A stretch of DNA of 64,000 nucleotides from Arcicella rigui (GTDB taxonomy: Bacteria; Bacteroidota; Bacteroidia; Cytophagales; Spirosomataceae). The DNA lies in NCBI RefSeq assembly GCF_034929435.1, contig NZ_JAYFUM010000003.1, forward strand, positions 124,001-188,000. The letters run 5' to 3'. The position numbers were made by a program, and so were the translations under genes. Within the stretch, counting starts at the first letter, position 1. The number at the start of each line of letters is the position of its first letter. Positions 9,316 to 18,199 of the stretch are shown piece by piece. The notes below the pieces were generated by a model, which was not told where the DNA came from, searched no databases, and saw only the letters and a program-made list of their open reading frames with translations.

Positions 9316-9354
9316 AATCGTTAACCTAATTTACATTTCAAAATAACAAAATCC

Positions 9355-10104
9355 ATGAACCGTAAAAATTTCTTAAAGACAACCTTAGCTTCTGCTTTCG
9401 CTTTGTCGGGTTTGAATGCCTTTAGTTTTTCTTTCAAAAGAAGCTATAACGATAGATTACCAAAATTGACGCTTGACGAACAAATGCTTGAGTCAGCTCC
9501 TTTTACTTTGGCCGCATTACCTTATGCTCCTGAAAGTTTAGAACCAAATATTGATAAACTTACCATGGAGATTCACCATGGTCGTCATCACAAAGCTTAT
9601 GTTGATAATTTGAATAAAGCAGTTGTAGGAACACTGTATGAAAAACTATCGCTTTGGGATTTGTTGAAAGAAGCAGGAAAAGCTCCAGCAGTCATTCGTA
9701 ATAATGCAGGCGGACACTGGAATCATACTTTTTTCTGGAATGTAATGTCTCCAAAAGGCGGAGGTACTCCTAAAGGTACTTTAGCTGACGAAATCACTAA
9801 AACGTTTGGTTCATTCGATAAATTCAAAGAAGAATTTGCAAAAGCTGGTACTGGTCGTTTTGGTTCTGGTTGGGCTTGGTTAATTGTTCAAGACGGAAAA
9901 TTAGTTATCACTTCAACGCCAAATCAAGATAATCCTTTGATGGACGTAGCCGAGAAAAAAGGAACGCCAGTTTTAGGTTTAGACGTTTGGGAACACGCTT
10001 ATTATTTAAAATATCAAAATAAACGTGCTGATTATATCGCTGCTTTCTGGAATGTTGTGAACTGGGAAGCTGTGGCAAAAAATTACGAAAACGCTGTAAA
10101 GTAA
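9355..10104 (+). CDS. Exported Fe/Mn superoxide dismutase
   Basis: It dismutates superoxide. The metal ligands are all present: His74 (MEIHHGRHH), His124 (GGHWNHTFFW), Asp210 and His214 (LDVWEHAYYL). The segment TSTPNQDNPL is typical of Mn or cambialistic enzymes. The protein is about 45 residues longer than cytoplasmic forms: an N-terminal positively charged stretch followed by a hydrophobic segment (4-27) looks like a signal peptide, so the enzyme is probably periplasmic. A strong terminator follows at 10174-10217. Confidence 0.95.
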   Translation: MNRKNFLKTTLASAFALSGLNAFSFSFKRSYNDRLPKLTLDEQMLESAPFTLAALPYAPESLEPNIDKLTMEIHHGRHHKAYVDNLNKAVVGTLYEKLSLWDLLKEAGKAPAVIRNNAGGHWNHTFFWNVMSPKGGGTPKGTLADEITKTFGSFDKFKEEFAKAGTGRFGSGWAWLIVQDGKLVITSTPNQDNPLMDVAEKKGTPVLGLDVWEHAYYLKYQNKRADYIAAFWNVVNWEAVAKNYENAVK

Positions 10105-10173
10105 AAAACGGTGATGTTGTTCGTGAAAACGACAACACAAAAGCCATTCTTACAAATATCATTTCATATTACT

Positions 10174-10217
10174 ACTATACTTTCTCTTTGCTTTTTCAAG
10201 AGAAAGTATAGTTTTTT
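10174..10217 (+). terminator. Terminator after superoxide dismutase
   Basis: A perfect 15-bp stem (10174-10188 with 10198-10212), 9-nt loop, followed by a run of T. Confidence 0.9.
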
Positions 10218-10272
10218 CTATTGTAAGCAAATCTAATTTTTCTTACAAAATCATTTTAATGCTTCAACAACA

Positions 10273-11250
10273 ATGAATACAGAAATACTTCTTGACGAAA
10301 TTCCTTCACTCGATTTAGCTGATTTTACTTCCGGAGACCCAAGCTTAAAAGCCAAGTTTGTCCAAGATTTGGGAAAGGCTTTTAATAATATTGGTTTCGT
10401 GGCGGTAAAAAATCATGGCTTAACTGATGTACATACCGAGAAACTTTATGAGGCAGTTCAAGCATTTTTTCATTCGCCAGATGAATTAAAACAGCAATAT
10501 ATTGTAGAAGGTATTGCAGGACAGAGAGGTTATGTAGCCAAAGGAAAAGAAACGGCAAAAGGATTTAAAGTTGCCGATTTAAAAGAATTTTATCATGTAG
10601 GTCAACCCAAAATAGATGATGGTGACCCCATTTGGGCTGAATATCCCGACAATGTTTTTCCTAAAGAATTTCCTGCTTTTGAAGAATACACCGTACTTAC
10701 TTATCAGACTTTGCAAAATGCAGGGAAAAATCTGTTAAAAGCTATTGCTTTGTACTTAGAATTGCCAGAAGATTATTTTGAAGACAAAGTAAAAAATGGT
10801 AATTCAATCCTAAGAGCGATACATTATTTTCCGATTCCAAATCCTGATGAATTACCCGAAGGAGCAGTAAGAGCCGCCGCACATGGCGATATTAATTTGA
10901 TTACTTTACTGATGGGAGCTTCGGCGGAGGGATTGGAAGTATTAAGAACCGATGGAAAATGGATTCCGATTACTTCATTACCTGATTATGTTGTGGTAAA
11001 CGTTGGCGATATGCTCGACCGCCTGACGAATCATAAATTAAAATCAACCATTCACCGTGTGGTAAATCCACCAAAAGAAAAATTAGGTACTTCTCGTTTT
11101 TCAATTCCTTTCTTTATGCACCCACGTTCGGAAATGGATTTAACTTGTCTGGAAAGTTGTGTAGATGCTCTTCATCCTAAAATGTATGTTGACATGACGG
11201 CAGGAGAGTTTTTAAATGAAAGACTTATTGAATTAGGTCTAAAAAAATAA
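10273..11250 (+). CDS. 2-oxoglutarate/Fe(II) oxygenase, isopenicillin-N-synthase-like
   Basis: A 325-residue protein of the plant/bacterial DIOX_N plus 2OG-FeII_Oxy family. The N-terminal domain has the motif IGFVAVKNHGL at 40-50. The iron triad is His204, Asp206 (AAHGDINLITLL) and His261 (STIHRVVNPP), and Arg275/Ser277 (SRFSIPFF) should bind the 2-oxoglutarate carboxylate. It is a soluble oxidase or hydroxylase; its substrate is unknown. The ChrA gene begins 56 bases downstream on the same strand, but no shared role is evident. Confidence 0.9.
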   Translation: MNTEILLDEIPSLDLADFTSGDPSLKAKFVQDLGKAFNNIGFVAVKNHGLTDVHTEKLYEAVQAFFHSPDELKQQYIVEGIAGQRGYVAKGKETAKGFKVADLKEFYHVGQPKIDDGDPIWAEYPDNVFPKEFPAFEEYTVLTYQTLQNAGKNLLKAIALYLELPEDYFEDKVKNGNSILRAIHYFPIPNPDELPEGAVRAAAHGDINLITLLMGASAEGLEVLRTDGKWIPITSLPDYVVVNVGDMLDRLTNHKLKSTIHRVVNPPKEKLGTSRFSIPFFMHPRSEMDLTCLESCVDALHPKMYVDMTAGEFLNERLIELGLKK

Positions 11251-11306
11251 ATTTCCCGACGATTATCTTTTCTTGAATTCCAAAACTCTATTATCGAAAA
11301 AGCCAA

Positions 11307-12485
11307 ATGAAAAAAATCAGAAGAATTATTTTTCTTCAAGACGTTCTGATTCTTGCTTGTACCTCTTTTGGAGGCCCACAAGTGCATTTGGCGATGTTTA
11401 TTGAGCGATTTGTGAATAAAAGAAATTACTTAACAGAGGAGGAATTACTCGAACTGCAAGCCCTTTGTGCTTTTTTGCCCGGACCAACTTCTACCCAGAC
11501 GATAACCGCTTTGGGCTATAAAATAGGAGGCCCTAATTTGGCTTATCTAACGCTTTTGGTTTGGATTACGCCAGCAGTAGCCATTATGACAGCCGCCGCT
11601 TTTGGCATGACTTATTTACAAAATCGTGATATTATCCGTTTTATTCAGCCGATTGGTGTAGCCTTTATTATTCATGCTGGCTATGCTTTGGGGACTAAAG
11701 TAATCAAAAATACTTCTGGCGTTTTGTTGATGATGGTTGCGGCGATGTTTGCTTTTTACTTTCAATCTCCGTGGGTTTGTCCGATTGCACTAATTATTGG
11801 GGGTACTTATACCGCTTTAGATTATAAAGACTATCCAGCCCAAACCAAACATAAAATGGTGATTCCGTGGGCAAATTTTCATCTTTTTTGGGCTTTTTTG
11901 TTGTTTTTAGCCGTTTTAGGACATTTTACAGATTACGAACCGATTCGTCTTTTTGAAAATTTTTATCGAAATGGCAGTTTGGTTTTTGGCGGAGGACAAG
12001 TACTTGCACCGATTCTTTATACCGAATTTGTAGAATTTAAGCACCTCGTTCGGGCTGATGATTTTTTAACGGGTATGGCTCTTTCACAGGCATTGCCCGG
12101 GCCTGTTTTTGCTCTTACTTCTTATTTGGGAACTTTAGTGATGAAAAACGGTACTTGGTGGGAACAATTATTAGGCAGTGCGGTCGGGGCAGCAGGTATT
12201 TTTTTGCCGGGAACGTTCTTGATTTTCTTTGTTTATAGAATTTGGGGACAACTGAAACAATACAGAGGAATTCGTGCATCTTTAGAAGGAATCAACACCA
12301 CTTCAATCGGCTTGACTTTGGCGGCGGCGGTTACTTTTTTAGTGCCAATGGTAAAACAAGTAGATATTATCGGTATCGCTACGGTTCTGGCTACTTTGGT
12401 ATTGATTCAATTTACCAAAATTCCAAGTTTCTTTATTTTCTTGGGCGGACTGGCTCTTGGTTTTGTTTTTGGATTTTTGGTTTAA
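11307..12485 (+). CDS. chrA: ChrA-family chromate transporter
   Basis: A 392-residue inner-membrane protein made of two tandem CHR domains, the long-chain form. The first domain carries FGGPQVHLAMF near residue 21 and FLPGPTSTQ near 54; the second repeats the pattern as FGGGQVLAP and ALPGPVFA. Characterised members expel chromate, but many relatives lie in genomes with no chromium link, so the true substrate is uncertain. There is no chrB regulator. The 3' end runs into the heptad array at 12497. Confidence 0.9.
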   Translation: MKKIRRIIFLQDVLILACTSFGGPQVHLAMFIERFVNKRNYLTEEELLELQALCAFLPGPTSTQTITALGYKIGGPNLAYLTLLVWITPAVAIMTAAAFGMTYLQNRDIIRFIQPIGVAFIIHAGYALGTKVIKNTSGVLLMMVAAMFAFYFQSPWVCPIALIIGGTYTALDYKDYPAQTKHKMVIPWANFHLFWAFLLFLAVLGHFTDYEPIRLFENFYRNGSLVFGGGQVLAPILYTEFVEFKHLVRADDFLTGMALSQALPGPVFALTSYLGTLVMKNGTWWEQLLGSAVGAAGIFLPGTFLIFFVYRIWGQLKQYRGIRASLEGINTTSIGLTLAAAVTFLVPMVKQVDIIGIATVLATLVLIQFTKIPSFFIFLGGLALGFVFGFLV

Positions 12486-12496
12486 TTTAAAGCAAT

Positions 12497-12777
12497 CGGA
12501 TTTCGGTCATCGGATTTCAGATTTATTTTCTTAAAATAATTTCACTTTATCCGAAATCTCCAATTGTAAAACCTTTCATATAGTCCTAACTATTAACTGA
12601 TAAATAGTATTGAAAGATTTAATTAATTCGGATTTGGTATTTTTGATTTCGGGAAAAGGGATAAAGTAGTAATAAAAAAACATTTTTCATAATGCTGAAA
12701 TCCGACATCCGAAATCAAAAATTTGACAATCCTTCGTACAGCCATAACTCATAATTAATAATTCATATTTCAAAAAT
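12497..12777. repeat. Inverted arrays of degenerate 7-bp words
   Basis: The left array reads CGGATTT, CGGTCAT, CGGATTT, CAGATTT from 12497 in strict 7-bp steps. Single inverted or direct copies occur at about 12550, 12629 and 12645. The right array at 12695-12716 carries the reverse complement (CTGAAATCCGACATCCGAAA). A second 7-bp array, CATAACT, CATAATT, AATAATT, CATATTT, runs from 12743 into the stop codon of the AraC gene (12770-12772). It separates two convergent genes; no U-rich terminator stem was found here. Confidence 0.75.
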
Positions 12778-13612
12778 GTCTTTTCTTAAAACTCAATGGG
12801 TTTTCACCAGTAATTTTCTTAAAAATTCTATTGAAATAAGACAAACTCTCAAAACCACATTCAAAACAGGCTTCTGTAACATTTTTATCAATCAAGAGTA
12901 ATCTTTTGGCTTGGTTGATTCTGTAATGATTCAAAAATTCAGTAAAAGTAAGTCGAGTCATTTTTTTGAAATATCTACAAAAAGCAGCTTTGCTCAAATT
13001 ACTTAAATTAGCTACTTCATCTACTTCAATTTTTCGGTGAAATTGTTCATCAATAAACAAATACACTTTCTTGAGTCGTTCTTGTTCTCTTTTATTATGT
13101 TGGTTTTCGTAAGGTTTTGTGTGAAGTAAAATATATTCTTCACTTTGGGCTAATAATTGGAGGAGGCTGAGTACTTCTAAAAACTGCTCGAAAGTTGATA
13201 AAGTATGAATTTTCTTTAATCGTTTCCCTACGATTCCTTTGATATTTTCGCCAAAAACAATTCCATATTTCGATAATTCAAAAAGTTTAGCAATACTTCT
13301 CAGTTCGGGCGTATCTCCCAAAGCATTTTTCAGAAAATCTTCCTGAATATGAAGTACTACTTTTTCGTAGTCGGTTTTTACGCCGTAATCAAAATTGAGA
13401 TGTGGAATATACGAGCCTATAAAAGCCAAATCACTTCCTTCAAATCGTGCAATATGCTCGCCCACGTGTCTGTTTCCATTTGCTCCGTCGATAAAAACTA
13501 ATTCAAATTCTGGATGAAAATGCCAAAAGAAAAAGTCATTGAGTCGTGGATTGAGCATCAATCGGAACGAACTGTTTTCGTCGGGCGTAATTTCTTCAAA
13601 TTCTGTCTTCAT
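12770..13612 (-). CDS. AraC-family transcriptional regulator
   Basis: The 280 residues have an N-terminal cupin-like sensor domain (FFFWHFHPEFELVFI near 28-42) and a C-terminal double helix-turn-helix domain at about 180-280 (motifs LSNLSKAAFCRYFKK and ACFECGFESLSYFNRIFKKITG). It is divergently transcribed from the PhyH/aldo-keto-reductase pair across 142 bases, and regulators of this type commonly control the divergent genes, so it probably responds to the substrate of that pair. The effector is unknown. Confidence 0.92.
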   Translation of the reverse strand: MKTEFEEITPDENSSFRLMLNPRLNDFFFWHFHPEFELVFIDGANGNRHVGEHIARFEGSDLAFIGSYIPHLNFDYGVKTDYEKVVLHIQEDFLKNALGDTPELRSIAKLFELSKYGIVFGENIKGIVGKRLKKIHTLSTFEQFLEVLSLLQLLAQSEEYILLHTKPYENQHNKREQERLKKVYLFIDEQFHRKIEVDEVANLSNLSKAAFCRYFKKMTRLTFTEFLNHYRINQAKRLLLIDKNVTEACFECGFESLSYFNRIFKKITGENPLSFKKRHF

Positions 13613-13697
13613 TTTGGCTATTATTGATTTTTAATATTTAAAATTATAGATATTATATCAATATTGTTCAAATTATGGGCATTATTTTGGTAGAAAT

Positions 13698-13722
13698 TAC
13701 CTTTGGAATTGCTGTAAATTTG
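13698..13722 (+). promoter_or_regulatory. Two candidate -7 boxes before the PhyH gene
   Basis: TACCTTTG at 13698-13705 and TAAATTTG at 13715-13722 both match TAnnTTTG. Neither has a well-placed TTG at about 20 bases upstream, which would suit a promoter that needs the neighbouring AraC activator. Confidence 0.45.
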
Positions 13723-13754
13723 TATAAAAATATTTATTTAAAATATAACATAAT

Positions 13755-14747
13755 ATGGAAATTAAAGAAGCAATCCCAACCATGACTCCAACGATGATGC
13801 CAAATATGGCTCACCAAGAAATCCCTGGAAATCCTTCAACGGCTACCAGTAGCCAATTGAAACTCAGAACCAGTATTGCAGACGGAAAACCATTAAAAGT
13901 ATTGAGCGAAGCTGATTGGGAGTTTTGGATTACTAATGGTTATGTAATTGTAAAAAATGCAGTACCACGTGAACAAGCTTTGAAAACGGCTGAATTTATT
14001 TGGGAGTTTGAAGAAAAAGACCCTAACGACCCAAGTACTTGGTACACACCACCAAGAGCCGAAATGAAAATGAAAGAGCTGACTGGAACAGGAATGGTAG
14101 AAGTGTATAACAATCAGCATTTATGGAATAACCGCCAGACGCAAAGAGTATATGATGCTTTCACGGATATTTGGGGAACAGAAAAACTGTGGGTGACTAT
14201 CGACCGTGCAAATTTGAATTTCCCACTTCGTCCTGATTTTCAATACAAAGGTTTTATTCATTGGGACTATGACCCAGAAACAAAACCACAAAATGTACAG
14301 GGAGTACTGGCACTTGCCGACCAAACAGATGAAAATATGGGCGGTTTTCAATGTATTCCAGAATTGTTCAGAACGTATGATACATGGAAATTGACGCAAC
14401 CAGAAGATAGAAACCGTTTTAAACCAGACATTACAGGTTTTGAAGATAAATTGGTAAAAGTAAAATTAGAAGCAGGTGATTTATTGATTTTCAATAGTAG
14501 TCAACCGCATGGTATTCGTCCAAACAAAAGTGAAGACAAAGTACGGATTGCACAATATATTTCGATGATGCCAGCCGAAGAAGAGAATGAGCCAATGCGA
14601 GATTGGAGAGTGAATTCATGGAAAAATAGAATTGCTCCAGAAGGTTACGCTTTCCCGGGCGACCCAAGAAACTGGGAACAAACCAAATACGATACGGCAG
14701 AATTAAATGATTTAGGAAAGAAAATCTTAGGCTTAGAAAAATGGTAG
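13755..14747 (+). CDS. Phytanoyl-CoA dioxygenase (PhyH) family oxygenase
   Basis: A 2-oxoglutarate/Fe(II) dioxygenase of 330 residues. The iron ligands are His169 and Asp171 (FIHWDYDP) and His252 (SQPHGIRP); Arg255 should bind 2-oxoglutarate. The first 45 residues are Met/Pro/Thr-rich and probably disordered. Members hydroxylate small molecules in catabolism or secondary metabolism; the substrate is not known. Its last seven bases overlap the start of the aldo-keto reductase gene (ATGGTAG), implying translational coupling and successive steps on one substrate. Confidence 0.9.
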   Translation: MEIKEAIPTMTPTMMPNMAHQEIPGNPSTATSSQLKLRTSIADGKPLKVLSEADWEFWITNGYVIVKNAVPREQALKTAEFIWEFEEKDPNDPSTWYTPPRAEMKMKELTGTGMVEVYNNQHLWNNRQTQRVYDAFTDIWGTEKLWVTIDRANLNFPLRPDFQYKGFIHWDYDPETKPQNVQGVLALADQTDENMGGFQCIPELFRTYDTWKLTQPEDRNRFKPDITGFEDKLVKVKLEAGDLLIFNSSQPHGIRPNKSEDKVRIAQYISMMPAEEENEPMRDWRVNSWKNRIAPEGYAFPGDPRNWEQTKYDTAELNDLGKKILGLEKW

Positions 14748-15568
14748 ATTCTGGTAAGCAAGTTTATACGACTCTCAACAATGGTATAAAAATGCCATTG
14801 TTGGGGCTTGGAGTATATGATATGTATAACAATGAAGCAGAACAAGCGGTGGATTGGGCTTTGAAAATGGGTTATCGACTGATTGATACGGCTTCGATGT
14901 ATGAAAATGAAATAGAAATTGGCAATGCGATTCGACAGAGTAGCGTAAAGCGAGAAGATATTTTTCTGACAACGAAAGTCAATAATTCAGAGCAAGGATA
15001 TGACCAGACGCTGAGGGCTTTTGAAAACAGTTTGAAAAAACTGGATTGCGAGTACATTGATTTATACTTGATTCATTGGCCATTGAAAGAAAGCCGAAAG
15101 AATACATGGAAAGCTTTGGAATATTTGTACGAAACCAAGCAAGTGAGAGCAATAGGCGTAGCCAATTATCTTTTACCATTTCTGGAAGAATTGAGTACTT
15201 ATGCCAATGTTGTTCCTGCGGTGAATCAGATTGAACTGAGTCCTTATTTATTTCAAAAGTCATTTTTAGAATTTTGTAAGACGCAAGGCATTCAGCTACA
15301 AGCTTATACGCCTTTGGTACGTGGACAACGTTTCAATGATACTCGTTTGTTGGAATTAAGTAAGAAGTATTACAAAACACCTGCTCAAATAATACTTAGA
15401 TGGGCAATCCAGCATGGTATTTCAGCCATTCCAAAATCGGTGAATCCCATTCGTTTACAAGAAAATTTTCAAATTTTTGATTTTGAAATTTCAGCAAACG
15501 ATATGGAATGGATGGATACTTTTGATGAAAACCTAAGAGTAGTAGAAGACCCAATGGAATTGTTGTAA
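14741..15568 (+). CDS. Aldo/keto reductase
   Basis: A 275-residue NAD(P)H-dependent oxidoreductase of the AKR superfamily, close in form to the AKR5 (2,5-diketo-gluconate reductase-like) group. The catalytic tetrad is Asp49, Tyr54, Lys79 and His112 (LIHWPL), and the cofactor segment IPKSVNPIRLQENFQIFDF is present near 230-250. It is translationally coupled to the PhyH oxygenase upstream, so it may reduce the carbonyl product of that enzyme; that link is inference. It is followed at once by a 7-bp-word region. Confidence 0.93.
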   Translation: MVDSGKQVYTTLNNGIKMPLLGLGVYDMYNNEAEQAVDWALKMGYRLIDTASMYENEIEIGNAIRQSSVKREDIFLTTKVNNSEQGYDQTLRAFENSLKKLDCEYIDLYLIHWPLKESRKNTWKALEYLYETKQVRAIGVANYLLPFLEELSTYANVVPAVNQIELSPYLFQKSFLEFCKTQGIQLQAYTPLVRGQRFNDTRLLELSKKYYKTPAQIILRWAIQHGISAIPKSVNPIRLQENFQIFDFEISANDMEWMDTFDENLRVVEDPMELL

Positions 15569-15570
15569 TG

Positions 15571-15652
15571 TAGTAATTAGTATTTTAAGTGTCAGTTTAT
15601 TAGTGATTTGTAATATTTTAAAATAATTCACAACTCATAATTATTTACCCCC
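15571..15652. repeat. Degenerate heptad-like region between aldo-keto reductase and Dabb gene
   Basis: Words GTAATTA, GTATTTT, GTGATTT, GTAATAT lie just after the reductase stop, and inverted words (AATTCAC, AACTCAT, AATTATT) lie before the Dabb start. Spacing is 6-9 bases, looser than in the other arrays, so this is the weakest member of the family. Confidence 0.45.
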
Positions 15653-15658
15653 CAAACT

Positions 15659-16045
15659 ATGAAAAAGAATTTATTCACTTTTGTTATTTTATTTTTGATG
15701 TCTGCCCTTGCGATGGCACATCCCAAACACCCAGCTGGCAAAGTACTTCGTCATGTAGTGATTTTTAAATTTAAAGAAAGTAGTTCTGCCGAGGACGTAG
15801 AAAAAGTAGCCCAAGCTTTTGCGAACTTGAAAAAGCAAATTAAAGAAGTAAAAGCTTTTGAATGGGGCATCAATAACAGCCCCGAACATTTCGATCAAGG
15901 CTTTACGCATTGTTTTGTACTTACTTTTGCCAATGAACACGATAGAGATGTAGTTTACCAAAAACATCCTGCACATCAGGCCTTTCAAGAAATTTTGAAA
16001 CCACACATGGATAAAGTATTTGTGGTGGATTATTGGACGAAGTAA
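15659..16045 (+). CDS. Secreted Dabb (stress-responsive A/B barrel) domain protein
   Basis: A 128-residue protein with a signal peptide (1-20, ending ALAMA) and a Dabb domain: RHVVIFKFKESSSAEDVEKV at the start, the EWGIN segment, and HPAHQAFQEILKPHMDKVFVVDYW at the end. Dabb domains form ferredoxin-like dimeric barrels found in stress proteins and some small-molecule enzymes. Its position after the PhyH/reductase pair suggests a linked periplasmic role, but the intergenic gap of 90 bases leaves operon membership open. Confidence 0.88.
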   Translation: MKKNLFTFVILFLMSALAMAHPKHPAGKVLRHVVIFKFKESSSAEDVEKVAQAFANLKKQIKEVKAFEWGINNSPEHFDQGFTHCFVLTFANEHDRDVVYQKHPAHQAFQEILKPHMDKVFVVDYWTK

Positions 16046-16065
16046 AAAAAGGATTTTTCTGGAAG

Positions 16066-16122
16066 ACAATATTTTCTCCATGATGAGTGTTAAATACTCA
16101 TTATGGAGAAAATATTGTTTTG
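16066..16122 (+). terminator. Terminator hairpin after the Dabb gene
   Basis: Arms 16066-16088 and 16096-16118 pair over 23 bp with one mismatched (G-U) position and a 7-nt loop, followed by four T. Confidence 0.85.
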
Positions 16123-16185
16123 TATATTAGTATATTACATCTTTTTATTTATCGTAAATGGTTAATCTTTTTTGAAAATTTTAAC

Positions 16186-16220
16186 ACTAATCACCAATTA
16201 CTATTTACTAATTTCTTCTT
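16186..16220 (+). repeat. Heptad array copy (ACTAATC family)
   Basis: Words ACTAATC, ACCAATT, ACTATTT, ACTAATT follow each other in exact 7-bp steps from 16186. The stretch is nearly the same as 18200-18234 and as the reverse strand of 49085-49113, so it belongs to a dispersed repeat family. Confidence 0.7.
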
Positions 16221-16258
16221 AATACAAGCCTAATTATTTTAAACCCAATAACTATACA

Positions 16259-18115
16259 ATGAAACAAAACATTGTCCTCTGTCTATTCAGCCTAATTTTT
16301 TTTGTGCAGACTGGTTTCACACAAATTAAACAACAAAAACAAACGATTAGCTCTAAAATTGAGCAAGTTACAGTTTTCACCAATGGAGCTCAAGTAAGTC
16401 GAAAGGCAAAAGCGACGCTACAAGCTGGAAAAACAGAATTAGTTTTTTCAGGAATTTCCCCCAACATTGATGTACAAAGTATTCAAGTAAAAGGCTTCGG
16501 TAATTTTACCATTTTGTCGGTGATTCATCAAACTAATTTTCTGAACGAGCAAAAAAGGAGAGAAGAGACTTCAACTTTGGAAAACCAACAAGTAAATCTA
16601 ATAGTAAAATTAAGAGTAGAAAAAAGTATGCTGGCTGTTTTCAAAAATGAAGAAACTATGCTTACGAAAAATCAATCAATTGGTGGCATTAACACAGGGG
16701 TAAAAACAGCCGATTTAAAAGAAGCGGTTGATTTTCAGAGAAGTAGGCTTTCGGAAGTATTGATAAAACAAATTGAGTATGAAAAGAATATTCAAAAAAT
16801 AGATAGCAGTATTCACGCAATTGATAATCAGTTAGGAGCTTTAAATAATAACACTTCCTTTGCGACCAGTGATATCTTGGTAACCGTTTCAGCTAAAGAA
16901 ATAGCTAATGCTTCTTTCGACCTTAGCTATTTTGTCAAGAATGCAGGCTGGTTTGCTACTTATGATTTAAGAGTAAAAGACATTAGTAACCCGATAGATT
17001 TATCACTGAAAGCCAATGTTTATCAAAGTTCTGGAGAAGATTGGAAAGATGTAAAATTAACAATTTCAAACGGAGACCCAACAGAAAGTGGAGTAGCTCC
17101 TAATTTAGAACCTTGGTATTTGAGTTTAGTACAGACTAAAACGCTGGCTTTTAGTGCACCAATGATTTTTGATGGCAACGAAGTGTCAGGTAAAGTAACA
17201 GAAAAGGGTACAGATTTACCTTTGCCCGGTGTGATGATTAATGTAAAAGGTACTACCATTGGTGCTTCAACGGACTCTGAAGGAAATTATCATTTGAAAA
17301 TTCCAGAAAATGCACAGTTTTTAGTTTTCAACTTTGTTGGTTATAAAAAGCAAGAAGTGCCTATTAATAATAAAACGATAAACGTAGCTTTAGAGGAGAA
17401 TTATCAAGCTCTTCAAGAAGTAGTAGTTGTAGGTTATGGTGAAAGAAATAAAAAAGCAGTTTGGAGTATGGCAGCTCCTCCTTTAGAAGTAAAAGAAAAG
17501 TATCAACCGACAACGCTAACTTTTGAAATTGAAGTTCCTTATACGATTTTAAATGATGGGAAAGTATATAGTGTAGATATTAAAAATCAATCTGTTCCAG
17601 CTTTGTACGAATACTTTGCTGTTCCAAAATTAGAGAAAGATGCTTTTCTAACAGCTAAGTTAATAGATTGGCAAGATCTTAATTTATTGGAAGGTGAGGT
17701 GAATATTTATTTAGAAGGAGCATATTTAGGAAAGTCTATCTTAGATGTTCGTAATGCAGGCGATACACTGAATATTTCTTTGGGGAGAGATAAAGCGATT
17801 GTTGTTGAACGCAAAAGACTAAAAGAGTTTAGTGGTAAACAATTTTTGAGTAATTATAAAACAGAAAATAGAGGTTTTGAAATTAGTGTTAGGAACAATA
17901 AACAACAAAGTATCAATATCGTTATTCAGGACCAATTCCCGATTTCAACAACCAAAGAAATCAGCGTAAATGAACAAGAGTACAAAGATGCTACCTTGGA
18001 CGAAGAAAGTAAAATACTTACTTGGAAATACCAACTACCAGCAAAGCAAGAGAAAAAGCATATTTTAAAGTACAGTGTAAAATATCCTAAAAATCAAACA
18101 CTTACGCTTGAGTAA
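16259..18115 (+). CDS. DUF4139/DUF4140 (MuiA-like) protein with inserted CarboxypepD_reg-like domain
   Basis: A 618-residue exported protein with a signal peptide (1-21). DUF4140 at about 30-130 (ISSKIEQVTVFTNGAQVSR) is followed by a coiled segment, and DUF4139 runs from about 215 to the end (motif NAGWFATYDLRV). DUF4139 is interrupted at 309-385 by a carboxypeptidase-regulatory-like beta sandwich (VSGKVTEKGTDLPLPGVMIN) which ends in the SusC-like motif EVVVVGYG at 387-394. Such proteins are common in the phylum, but their function is unknown; the MuiA name comes from a weak mucoidy phenotype link. It is flanked on both sides by copies of the same heptad repeat. Confidence 0.82.
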   Translation: MKQNIVLCLFSLIFFVQTGFTQIKQQKQTISSKIEQVTVFTNGAQVSRKAKATLQAGKTELVFSGISPNIDVQSIQVKGFGNFTILSVIHQTNFLNEQKRREETSTLENQQVNLIVKLRVEKSMLAVFKNEETMLTKNQSIGGINTGVKTADLKEAVDFQRSRLSEVLIKQIEYEKNIQKIDSSIHAIDNQLGALNNNTSFATSDILVTVSAKEIANASFDLSYFVKNAGWFATYDLRVKDISNPIDLSLKANVYQSSGEDWKDVKLTISNGDPTESGVAPNLEPWYLSLVQTKTLAFSAPMIFDGNEVSGKVTEKGTDLPLPGVMINVKGTTIGASTDSEGNYHLKIPENAQFLVFNFVGYKKQEVPINNKTINVALEENYQALQEVVVVGYGERNKKAVWSMAAPPLEVKEKYQPTTLTFEIEVPYTILNDGKVYSVDIKNQSVPALYEYFAVPKLEKDAFLTAKLIDWQDLNLLEGEVNIYLEGAYLGKSILDVRNAGDTLNISLGRDKAIVVERKRLKEFSGKQFLSNYKTENRGFEISVRNNKQQSINIVIQDQFPISTTKEISVNEQEYKDATLDEESKILTWKYQLPAKQEKKHILKYSVKYPKNQTLTLE

Positions 18116-18159
18116 AACAAAAAAGGTATTGTTCAAATTTGAACAATACCTTTTTTGTT
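18116..18159. terminator. Bidirectional terminator between DUF4139 gene and rfbA
   Basis: A perfect 22-bp inverted repeat (18116-18137 and 18138-18159) with A-rich and T-rich flanks, directly after the stop at 18113-18115. Confidence 0.9.
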
Positions 18160-18199
18160 TATAGAGTTACATTGATTAAGTAATCAATAATTTGAAATT

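Noticed and set aside
10273..12485. Horizontal gene island carrying the oxygenase and chrA
   Set aside because: Base and codon use do not differ visibly from the neighbours, and there are no mobility genes, tRNA or end repeats.
15689..16081. Minus-strand open frame of 130 codons over the Dabb gene
   Set aside because: Antisense to a clear Dabb-domain gene with a signal peptide; its end lies in the terminator hairpin.
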